Positions 1 to 8,026 of a DNA stretch of 64,000 bases are shown piece after piece. The notes under the pieces are model-generated. The model searched no databases and had not been told where the DNA came from. It saw only the letters and a program-made list of their open reading frames with translations. Position 1 is the stretch's first letter. Each line of letters opens with the position of its first letter. The position numbers and the translations under genes were made by a program. Origin of the DNA: Phymatolithon calcareum. Lineage: Eukaryota > Rhodophyta > Florideophyceae > Hapalidiales. The DNA is taken from positions 2,728,001 through 2,792,000 of the forward strand of contig OZ345357.1 of the NCBI GenBank assembly GCA_977006965.1, written 5' to 3'.

Positions 1-939
1 ATTCACGAAATCGAGAACTTCTAGATCCAGGCGCACAACAGACTCGAAAGACGAAAGGTTAAAGAAGTTGGCGCACAAGAGAATCATTCTTGGGGAGTAC
101 TGTCGAATGCATGAAAGAAAATATTCAATGTGAAGAGCATCCGATTGTCGATCCACCAAGACCAGTCGCATAGGTTCGTTCTGGACATATAACAAAAAAG
201 GGTTCTTCTGGTATATCTTGGGGTCTTCCCAAGTCGGTGGTGGAAAGATCGTTCTAAGCCTCTTGAGCAACGACAACATCAGCGTTCTAGATTGCCCCAA
301 GAGCACTATGTTCCTTGGGGGTGTAGAACACGCCAAGGTTTGATTTCCGTCTGCGGACAAGAGTGACGGAAACAGATGAGATGTGGCTTCGCACGGAATG
401 CTCGGACTTGACGCACTGTTTGTGCTCCGCGCTGAATTAGTTGCTTGCATATCTTCAAACCCCCTGGAACGGAGCGACGGGATCGATCTCATGGATGATG
501 CGGCCTGCGTTGCAATAGAGCCTGAAGAAGAGGAGGGCGCCAAATAAGCGTCTGAAAATCGGCTTTCTGATGGAACTGACCGTTGTTGCAATCGACGAAT
601 GTGAACATAGGGATTAGCACTCTCGATAGCCTCAACCGGAGATTCTGGTTCACAAAAGCGCAACCTTGACAGAACTCTGTCGGTACCCAGAAAATGAGCG
701 GCTTCTGTTGGCGAACGACATACCGGGCATTGGCGAGACTCTAAACGCATAAAACATGTCGCACAACAGGAAGTGTGACCACATGGTTTCAAAGCGAGAT
801 CTCTCTCTCGGTCCATGCAGACAACGCAAATACCGGCCGTTTCATCAGGAGACGCTGCGGATTCCGAATAGTTTTTCCGAGAATCAGATTGAGATGGCGC
901 AATTCCACATTCTAGGAAGGTCGAATCGTCGCCTTGCAT
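1..939 (-). CDS. RING-finger protein with degenerate Rho-like GTPase domain (3' end outside window)
   Basis: An open frame of 313 codons runs from an ATG at 939 to the left window edge without a stop, so the gene is cut at its 3' end. Residues 38-74 form a C3HC4 RING finger: C38, C41, C53, H55, C58/C59, C62, C71 and C74. RING fingers usually recruit E2 enzymes, so a ubiquitin-ligase role is inferred. A Ser-rich linker (about 85-205) follows. From residue 210 the sequence resembles a Rho/Rac GTPase: a first strand ending LLGQSRT where the P-loop belongs, VLVDRQSD (260-267) where DTAGQ belongs, and MILLCANFFNLSSFESV (285-301), which matches the Rho segment before the effector-side helix. The P-loop Lys and the DTAG glycine are missing, so nucleotide binding is doubtful. 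The start follows an in-frame stop and is the first ATG. The RING is certain; the Rho-like call is a weak-homology reading. Confidence 0.8.
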   Translation of the reverse strand, partial: MQGDDSTFLECGIAPSQSDSRKNYSESAASPDETAGICVVCMDRERDLALKPCGHTSCCATCFMRLESRQCPVCRSPTEAAHFLGTDRVLSRLRFCEPESPVEAIESANPYVHIRRLQQRSVPSESRFSDAYLAPSSSSGSIATQAASSMRSIPSLRSRGFEDMQATNSARSTNSASSPSIPCEATSHLFPSLLSADGNQTLACSTPPRNIVLLGQSRTLMLSLLKRLRTIFPPPTWEDPKIYQKNPFLLYVQNEPMRLVLVDRQSDALHIEYFLSCIRQYSPRMILLCANFFNLSSFESVVRLDLEVLDFVN

Positions 940-2001
940 TTCGGGTAGTTCACAGTGACAGTGGTGCCCGGGAGCGACGCCTCTCGGCGCTCACCGCGCA
1001 AAGAACGGAGAGTGCCAAGTGATGAATGAAAAGTGAACCTATAACGGCCTCGTGGGCCGTACTTGTTACCAGTTGTTTGTCCCTTACAGAATGTCGAAAT
1101 TATACTGGGAGAAGACTGGGGCTACCCTTGAACACAGAAAGACCGGGGACTTCGAATTCACGTCTTTGAAGTGCTAGTAGTGGCCCACAAACAATTACCA
1201 CTGTTCGAATACGTGAAAATAGTGCTATTAGTACCTTGAGCTTGATTTCAAAAAGTGCAAACAACATGAGTGCTTTTGTTGCAGTCATGCCGTAACAGAA
1301 ACTCTCGTGGACACAAGTGCGTATCCTCACTTGAAAAACGTTACACCAGTCACAAGAGCTGTTTCTTTCAACGTTCTTTTCCCTCATTTAGAATCATGTA
1401 GTCATGCCATTTTGCTCCTGGTATAACAGACAAGCAAAACTGGAATTACTTACTCTCTTTCAACTGCGATTCCTTGTTTCCAGGTACTCCACTCCATTGA
1501 AATTTTTGTCTCATTTTCTTTATGGTATATACAAAGCTGGAACCAGAGAACCAGAGAATATGCCCAACCTCCGTGTGCCGATGTATAAATTTAGGTTCCG
1601 CGAAACAATGATGCAGTCAGTTCTGTGCTGTTTTGTTCAAAAGCAAGATAACCGTAGCTGCCGCCTAGTTCCCATCTCCCGTATCGGCATTAATTGCCTT
1701 GAAGGAAGGGTAGTCTGCGAAAGCCCATTGACTTTGAAAATCTGAACAAACACCTATAATCAAAGCAAGCGCTATGCACACGGACGAATTGGTACATTGC
1801 GGAATACAAGTTGCTTAGCAAGAATGTTTATTTCTTTAAGAGGTAGTTCGATCCTATCTTACTTCCGTCAAAACAGGGGCTGATTGACATCGACAGTGTA
1901 GTGCCATCGTCCATTCACACGCAATCGTGCGTGCTGAATATGCAGAGACAAAAAGTTACTTTTTTGAAACAATGCCGTAACAATCATGAGGAATCCACTC
2001 T
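940..2001. other. Intergenic region without recognisable gene
   Basis: This lies between the RING gene start and the stop of the RHD3/Sey1-like gene. Short open frames on both strands (for example 1100-1387 minus and 1404-1745 plus) have no recognisable domain and look like chance. It was searched on the minus strand for a membrane-hairpin exon that could complete the RHD3/Sey1-like protein; none was convincing. Confidence 0.6.
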
Positions 2002-3651
2002 CTATCCAATCTTATTCCACGGCTGCCCTCTTTCTGGCAACAACGGAATAGAAACACCTTCTCGTCCACCATTAGTCGGCAGTCCAACAACCGCATTAGA
2101 ATTCCTAGGCGGCGGGTTGTACGAAACTGAGTCATCCACGCTAAGTTTTTCGTACCGAGAGTCCTTAATGCCAAACGGTGCAGGGTCGAGATAATGAAAA
2201 CTAACGCTGATAGGTTGTCTCGCCTTGCCGCCCATACCACGCCGCGGCGCGCGCCTCCGACGTCGTCGTCCCCCACTCTCTTGATACTCTGCAAGCCTCG
2301 CGATCTGCAGTCTTTCCGTCGCATCTTCGCGCATCTGCGCAGCAAGTTCTTTAACCTCATTGTCAAATCTCCACGTCGAATTCCTCGGTCGCAGCGCCTC
2401 AGCGCCCGTACGGAACGCGCGCTGACAATCCTTAAGCGCGCCGTTCACCTTTTTCTCCAGTGCTTCATCGGCATCAGCGACCGACTCAAGGGCATCCTTG
2501 AAAGCGCGGTATGTAGTCTCGCGGAGCTTTGCAATTTGAGCGACGAAAAGGGCATACAAATCCGCATCAAGCAACGCTTTGAGCTCGTCTCTCTTTCTGC
2601 GGAACGCACGCGAGCCGCGGTATGGACGCGCATCGTGGTTGAATGCCGCCAGCGTGTCGTCCATCATGGCAGCAGCAGCGGCACCAAACCCTTCAATGAC
2701 AGCTCCACCGTCCGTCTCACGACGCCATCCACGCACGCCTCGACGATACTTTTCGAATACTTTACGCATGGCGTTGTCGCAATCGAAAGTAGCAGAGAGT
2801 TCCTGTGGGGCAGGAAGGTCGCGCTCCTCCTCTTCTGCGAGCGCCGTCCATGCCGCGCGAGCGACGTCGGGTAATGTCGCGCCGTTACGCGGGGATGCGT
2901 ACATGTTACGCTCAAATATATATTCATCTGCGGCCGGGTCACACAGACGGCGATGCAGAGTATCGAGCTGGATGGCGTATGCATCTGCACAAAGTAGCTT
3001 ATTGGGGAGTGTGACAAACTCAAAATCGAAGAGGTCGATTGCTCGGGGAGGTGAGCGCGTCGGCTTGGCCGCCTTCTCATACACCTCTTGCATTTCGTGC
3101 ATGAAACCGGTGATAAGCTCATCGCGTGAAAGTACATCATCCTCAAAGTCATGCACGACGACAATGAAAGCTCGCTTTCCGGTACGTGACGGGATGGTAT
3201 TAGCTGTTTGCAATCGAAGTAATTCCGCAAATGATGTGCGCAAAGCGGAAAGTCCGCTAGCTTCCACGCGTGCGAGGTCTCTCATGCGGACGAGAAACAT
3301 AGTTGCATCGGCGAGAGAGAAGGCGAGATGAGCGGCTTTTTCGCGGGCTTCAGATCGGGCACGGTCTCGCCCGTCAAATGCTTCCACGTCGAGTACAATT
3401 AGCGCCCGGCCGGGCTCCGTAAGTGCAGCGGAGTCATCCGCTGGAATAAATGCCGCGGCAATTCCTCGGCGATCCCCCAGTGAGGCAAGAGAAGCGTCAA
3501 AGAGTGAGTCGAGGAAGGAAGTTTGAGAAAGGCCATGCGCGGAGAATGTGCATAGCACAGAGACCGCATCATCAGGTGAAAATGGCAAATTTTGTAGCGA
3601 GGATGGGTTCACCTCGCCTGCAGCGGAAAGCAAGACGCGTGACTCTACCAT
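2002..3651 (-). CDS. RHD3/Sey1-family (atlastin-like) protein with degenerate GTPase site
   Basis: RHD3/Sey1 proteins are dynamin-type GTPases that fuse ER tubules. The match is clear across the GTPase and middle regions: DVEAFDGRDR (residues 88-97) where the family has DLEGTDGRER, DLFDFEFVTLPNKLL matching the fungal Sey1 DLFDFSFQTLPHKVL, RDLPAPQEL near DLDLPTQQEL, and YRGSRAFRRKRDELKALLD in the middle domain. The P-loop position reads FSAHGLSQTS instead of GPQSSGKS, so the catalytic Lys is Gln, and the RD guanine motif is HD. The 549-residue product ends in an Arg-rich tail without the C-terminal membrane hairpin of the family (about 780-800 residues). An in-frame ATG at 3810 exists, but the one at 3651 gives the family's usual distance to the P-loop. 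It could be a pseudo-GTPase paralogue, or the last exon may be missing. Confidence 0.8.
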   Translation of the reverse strand: MVESRVLLSAAGEVNPSSLQNLPFSPDDAVSVLCTFSAHGLSQTSFLDSLFDASLASLGDRRGIAAAFIPADDSAALTEPGRALIVLDVEAFDGRDRARSEAREKAAHLAFSLADATMFLVRMRDLARVEASGLSALRTSFAELLRLQTANTIPSRTGKRAFIVVVHDFEDDVLSRDELITGFMHEMQEVYEKAAKPTRSPPRAIDLFDFEFVTLPNKLLCADAYAIQLDTLHRRLCDPAADEYIFERNMYASPRNGATLPDVARAAWTALAEEEERDLPAPQELSATFDCDNAMRKVFEKYRRGVRGWRRETDGGAVIEGFGAAAAAMMDDTLAAFNHDARPYRGSRAFRRKRDELKALLDADLYALFVAQIAKLRETTYRAFKDALESVADADEALEKKVNGALKDCQRAFRTGAEALRPRNSTWRFDNEVKELAAQMREDATERLQIARLAEYQESGGRRRRRRAPRRGMGGKARQPISVSFHYLDPAPFGIKDSRYEKLSVDDSVSYNPPPRNSNAVVGLPTNGGREGVSIPLLPERGQPWNKIG

Positions 3652-3862
3652 TGCGGTACTTTGGGTGGCGAGTTGCCGCTGCCAAAGGCGCCGGACGGAG
3701 TCAACGGAGTTTAGTTCTTGGGGCTGTGGATGGCGATTTGCAAATTTAAGTGAAATATAGAAACTAGGGCTATGGGGAGATCTGCCTCTACAGTAGGTTG
3801 AGATCGACATGTGGGTATGATCTTCACGGGGACATTACAGTGTCGCAAGGGGAAGTGCGGCA

Positions 3863-3910
3863 TGCTGAACCAGATGCTGTCGTGTCAACACGACAGCATC
3901 CAGTTCAGCA
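3863..3910. repeat. 48-bp hairpin (inverted repeat)
   Basis: Two 22-nt arms, TGCTGAAC..ATGCTGTCGTG and its complement, surround a four-base loop, with a short mismatched patch in the stem. It lies between the 5' end of the RHD3/Sey1-like gene and the 3' end of the oxidoreductase gene. It is one of many such palindromes in the intergenic DNA here; function unknown. Confidence 0.85.
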
Positions 3911-4025
3911 ATGATTGCAATGGTCCGCTTTCTCTTTTATAGCGCATTAGCGGAAGCTAGAAAAGTCTGGCCATCCACGAAATATTGTGCCCATCCCTTT
4001 TAGAGTTTCGCACGAAAGCCTTAAG

Positions 4026-5126
4026 TTACTCCTTGCCAGCCTTCTTCTCCAACCTCTGATGACAGTCAATGACCATAGCGTCAAGAATCCTCTGAGTTTG
4101 CACGGCGTGCAATTTCCAGAATTTTCGCTTCTCCATATCATTCTCCTTGATGAGTTTCACAAACTCGTGCACCATACATGCAGCCTGTGTCATTTCGCCC
4201 TTAGTAGATTTCGGCTCATCGACTACGACCACTTCACTTACGCATGGTTGTGCCCTGCCGTTCTTGCCCATTCTGTCCGTTTCAAGCACGAATTCGGTTT
4301 TAATATTCGTACCTTCCGGCACGCTCGGCAAATCGAACTGTCTTTCTGGGATCACGAAATCCGACAATATTATAGCACCTTTCTCTCCGACAATCTCAAG
4401 TCGCTGTCTCAACACGGTCTTATAGAACCCGCAATCGAACGTAAGGGTTGACCCATCATCAAACACAATAACCCCATGTGCCTCTCGCACATTCTTCAGT
4501 GCGTCATCAAACACACTTCCAAAACATGCAACCTCTTTGATTACAGCCGTACGCTCCAGTCCCAGGAAGGAAACAGCCGCTTTGGCACAGTACCATCCCA
4601 AATCGCCAAGTGCACCATGCGGTTCCAAAGTCGGATCTTTCCGAATATCGCCTGTCAAATCGAGTGGAAACGTGAACGAGGAGACGATACCACGGACACT
4701 GCCAATTCGACCCTGTCGCAGGAGATTTGTAATCTGTAATGTGCGGTTATTGTGCACAAAGTGCGTACCATCAAGAAAAACAACACCTGCAGCTTCTGCA
4801 GCATCGCAGATTGCTTGCACAATACCTTCAGATTCGAACGGCTTGTCGACAAGAACGTGTTTCCCAGCAGATGCAGCACGTAATGCCCACTTTCCGGCGA
4901 GTGCGGTCGGCAACGGAATGTACACCGCATCAAGATCGGCGTCTGCGATCATCTCGTCGTATCCACACGTTCGCGGAATCCCATGCTGCTTTGCGAAGTT
5001 CAGAGCCTTTTCCGGGCTACGCGAAGCTACAGCGTCCACTCGAACGTCCTCTACATGTCCTGCTGCGGCCACGACATGGTTCGCGATGTTCGCCGCAGAG
5101 AGAATCCCCAGACGTACAGGTTCCAT
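4026..5126 (-). CDS. Gfo/Idh/MocA-family NAD(P)-dependent oxidoreductase
   Basis: A complete 366-residue protein of the usual family length. The N-terminal Rossmann fold opens with LGILSAANIA (6-15), matching the dinucleotide-binding strand-turn-helix. The family motif is present as VLVDKP (91-96; usually EKP), with Lys95 the expected catalytic Lys, followed by LDGTHFVHNNRT (118-129), the equivalent of MDGTMWMHHPRT in dihydrodiol/xylose-dehydrogenase-like members, and the C-terminal beta-sheet domain with GDLGWYC. These enzymes oxidise or reduce sugars, polyols or dihydrodiols; the substrate cannot be read from sequence. Plant relatives (At4g09670 type) are the closest pattern I recognise. 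The gene is intronless. No targeting peptide is seen, so a cytosolic location is likely. Confidence 0.9.
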   Translation of the reverse strand: MEPVRLGILSAANIANHVVAAAGHVEDVRVDAVASRSPEKALNFAKQHGIPRTCGYDEMIADADLDAVYIPLPTALAGKWALRAASAGKHVLVDKPFESEGIVQAICDAAEAAGVVFLDGTHFVHNNRTLQITNLLRQGRIGSVRGIVSSFTFPLDLTGDIRKDPTLEPHGALGDLGWYCAKAAVSFLGLERTAVIKEVACFGSVFDDALKNVREAHGVIVFDDGSTLTFDCGFYKTVLRQRLEIVGEKGAIILSDFVIPERQFDLPSVPEGTNIKTEFVLETDRMGKNGRAQPCVSEVVVVDEPKSTKGEMTQAACMVHEFVKLIKENDMEKRKFWKLHAVQTQRILDAMVIDCHQRLEKKAGKE

Positions 5127-5407
5127 TATTACCTGCGGTGCGATCGGCTGTCAGAATGCTTTCCCTTGCCGTGCGCGGCTCTAGCAGAACTGCCAAACCT
5201 TCTGCTTGCTTAAAGTGCTCGCCTCGTTCGTTTATGCCATAGGCATTGCTGCCCACACGCCTGAATTGAGAGACGATAGGCGAGGCTCTCTCTTCAGCAA
5301 TGGGATGCGTATTATGATGCATAGACGTTGAGCTCAATCTGATTTTCTGTGCTATACTGTACTTTTTACTTCCGCTAGAAGGTATGACACTTGAATGGTC
5401 CTAAGTA

Positions 5408-5722
5408 TCAGTCACCGGGGTCCGGAGGCCAGGCCTCTGGACGTTCGATCCTAGGTCTCCGTGCATTGATTGCCAGGCTCACGTATTCGTGTATGGCGCA
5501 CGTAGTTTGCGTAACAAATATTTCTCTGAGCACACCTTTGGGGAGCGCGCTAGTGGATGCTCTCTGTCTTGCACGTTTCTCGATCAGATCGTGCGCGCTA
5601 GGGCTGAGAACGGCGTTGGTAGTCGCGGCGAACGGAAAGAACTGCACAGGTGGAATCCGATTCTTGAGGACAGGTGCGTACTTGGCGGTTTTTGCGTCAT
5701 CTAATCGGACTAGTATTGACAT
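5408..5722 (-). CDS. Hypothetical protein, 104 residues
   Basis: Reading from the first ATG (5722) gives a 104-residue, moderately basic protein with no domain I recognise. It has a mixed, protein-like composition (MSILVRLDDAKTAKYAPVLK at the start, PEAWPPDPGD at the end) and no low complexity. The plus strand is also open across this stretch (5391-5810), so one of the two is a shadow; the minus frame looks more natural. It lies between the 5' end of the oxidoreductase gene and the 3' end of the lipase gene, all on the minus strand. It could be one exon of a longer gene. Confidence 0.35.
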   Translation of the reverse strand: MSILVRLDDAKTAKYAPVLKNRIPPVQFFPFAATTNAVLSPSAHDLIEKRARQRASTSALPKGVLREIFVTQTTCAIHEYVSLAINARRPRIERPEAWPPDPGD

Positions 5723-6115
5723 TGTGTCCTTCGTAGTCTGCAGAAGGGTATATGGGCTGGTGAACGTTACGTACAATAACTCTAATTTCAGCAGTCATAG
5801 GATGCCATAGTATGATCATCATCATCATCGGCAACTGAGCTGCACGTTCCTCATTGAGAAAGTCCCGGCCGACTGGGGTGACAGGCAACTGGACAAACGG
5901 CCCCTTGATCAGGATGGTTCCGGCTGAAGGTAGGGAGTGACTCTCATGGGAAACTCAGACTGCACAGCAGAAAACCGAGCAGATCGGTCCCAGCTTGACG
6001 AAGTGCCTGCAACGTCGATCATCTGAATCTTTGTACACTTCGAGGACATAATCTGCATCGTCTCCTCTTTGAGCAATATCCTGTTGGCGCTTTTCTCGTA
6101 GGTAATATATTTTAT

Positions 6116-8026
6116 TCATGGTGTAGCTTTTGCATTTGAGCTTCTTTTTCGCAGTGCATCCACATACAGAGTTTTCACTATACCATCCACCCTCTCACTA
6201 GACTCGCTCTCCAATCCATGTGATTCCACAGATTGCTGACCATAATCCCCGATCGGAATTCTTGTAAGTGCCCTGAACAGTCGTCCTGTAGACTTCATAC
6301 TTTTTCCCAGCTTACTGGCGCCCATGCTGCGCAGCACCGCACCTAACGAACCCCGATAACTATACGGCGCATGACTCAAAAACATGCCTTTTTCCCTTCC
6401 CCGCACTCCGACAAAATCGTTTCTCTGCACAGCCAAAAGTCTCACCTCCGTCGTTCCCAAAACTGAATTTTTGAACTTATCCCTGCGATGCACCTCATTC
6501 ATCCGCACCAGTTGGAACACCGCCCCAGGGATGAACAGCTCCTTTCCCTTATGATTCTCACGCATTGCCTCCGCCCTCTTCTCACACTCCTCTCGCAACT
6601 CGTCCCACTGCACCGCAATGGAATGCAATCCAACAGCCACGAGCGCACGTCTCGCATGTGGCAGATCCGCGACATACCTCGCAGTTGCCAAATATGGCAA
6701 TAAAACCGGAACACTGAGTCGCGGGACGATATCAGGTCCATTCACGAGTGTCACTGCGGTCATAACGGTCTCTTCCGCCAGCTCCCACGACAGACATGGC
6801 GGCGGTGCAATACAGACAGCGAGGGCGTGCGGAAAGTCGGGGTCGTCACGCATCATGAGGGAAAGCACCGCTGCGATAGCCGCGCCAAGAGAATGACCCG
6901 TTAATAATAATTCATAATCACGGTTAGCGCGCATGGCATCCAGCGTGGGACGTCGTACAAGATCGAACACATTGCGCGCCGAACGAAGCACGCCAGAATG
7001 TCCGTACCCATGCACTAGGTCGTTGGGACCGCCCTCGTGTCGTCGCACGCGGATAGGGTCGTGTGTGGCGGTGACGTCCGTGAGGGAATCCAGAATATTC
7101 GCAGTGCCGCGGATGCACACCACGACAGCCTTGATATTACGGTCGACTGCGACGTAATGCGCCGGGCTGAATGTGGTGGCTGTGAAGCGGGAGTGCACGA
7201 CATCGGATTCTGGGATGTGATTGCGAGATGTGGTTATCTTCACACCGGAGAGTTTGCGCATCGAGGTTAGTGGGGCGGAGGCTAAGGTGAGGGGAAGGCC
7301 GTAGATGGACTCTGCATGACGTAGCATGTGGTAGAGTAGTCGTACATGGTCTGCGGAAACGGAGGCGTCATCGCCGTCGGTGGAGCATCTTCTTGCGCTT
7401 CGAGTGGGTTCGGAGGCGGAGCGCTTTCCGAAGGCGGGTTGGGTCTCTTTTCGTCGCGGCCAACTGAACCAGCGGTTTAATAGCGTGGAGGGACCGGGAG
7501 CATTTGATGAAGATGTGCGGAAAAGGTTGCTGTGGGACTCTTCCGAAGCATGAGTTTCTGCATTATCAGAGGTGTTGGGAGAAGGACCGTTTGTGGCGGA
7601 TGACGAGACCGCGGTGGCGGCCCTTGCAGCGAGTGAAGTGGCGGCAGCGGTTGCAGTGAGGGTAGCCCTTGCAGCAGCATCTGAGGCCAGCTTGCGAGCT
7701 TTCGCCTTTGCCTTCTCCTTCTTGTCGGAAAGTGCGGCAAAGACGAGGAGGGCACGATAGTAATCGATTAATCGAAGGTCTGCAATGCCATGCGCAGTAG
7801 TGAGCCGTTTGAGTTTTGAGAGCGCTTTGTAACGAGGGTCGGAAGCATCATAGTCGGAAAATCCGAACACGGTGAAATTTTGGAACCATGTTATATCGAA
7901 GGGCGGGTCATCCGCATCAAGCTCATCATAGTCAACTTCGAGGCTGGGGATTGATTGACCACTGTTCAACGCAACGCCATCGGTTTGAGCCTGCTGCGAA
8001 TTTTGTGAAGTTGAAGCCTGCGCCAT
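6116..8026 (-). CDS. Class 3 lipase (diacylglycerol-lipase-like)
   Basis: A complete 636-residue alpha/beta hydrolase. The oxyanion strand VVCIRGTAN and the nucleophile elbow LTGHSLGAA (Ser379) are typical of lipase class 3. Downstream, VNGPDIVPRLS carries the expected catalytic Asp, and a His in LSHAPYSYRG is a candidate third residue. The HGYGHSG segment before the elbow resembles diacylglycerol lipase and related enzymes, which release fatty acid from sn-1 of diacylglycerol or galactolipid. Residues 1-180 are a poorly conserved extension with an Ala-rich stretch (about 108-140) and a Ser-rich region. The four N-terminal membrane helices of animal DAG lipase are absent, so a soluble or peripheral enzyme is likely. 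The first ATG in frame is 8026. No intron is visible. Confidence 0.9.
   Translation of the reverse strand: MAQASTSQNSQQAQTDGVALNSGQSIPSLEVDYDELDADDPPFDITWFQNFTVFGFSDYDASDPRYKALSKLKRLTTAHGIADLRLIDYYRALLVFAALSDKKEKAKAKARKLASDAAARATLTATAAATSLAARAATAVSSSATNGPSPNTSDNAETHASEESHSNLFRTSSSNAPGPSTLLNRWFSWPRRKETQPAFGKRSASEPTRSARRCSTDGDDASVSADHVRLLYHMLRHAESIYGLPLTLASAPLTSMRKLSGVKITTSRNHIPESDVVHSRFTATTFSPAHYVAVDRNIKAVVVCIRGTANILDSLTDVTATHDPIRVRRHEGGPNDLVHGYGHSGVLRSARNVFDLVRRPTLDAMRANRDYELLLTGHSLGAAIAAVLSLMMRDDPDFPHALAVCIAPPPCLSWELAEETVMTAVTLVNGPDIVPRLSVPVLLPYLATARYVADLPHARRALVAVGLHSIAVQWDELREECEKRAEAMRENHKGKELFIPGAVFQLVRMNEVHRRDKFKNSVLGTTEVRLLAVQRNDFVGVRGREKGMFLSHAPYSYRGSLGAVLRSMGASKLGKSMKSTGRLFRALTRIPIGDYGQQSVESHGLESESSERVDGIVKTLYVDALRKRSSNAKATP

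Noticed and set aside
2194-3331. Long plus-strand open frames (2194-2874 and 2579-3331)
   Set aside because: They are antisense to the clearly homologous RHD3/Sey1-like gene and have no domain; their openness mirrors its codon bias.
5391-5810. 139-residue plus-strand frame
   Set aside because: Overlaps the more protein-like minus frame at 5408-5722; no domain or signal was found for either, so only one was listed, with low confidence.
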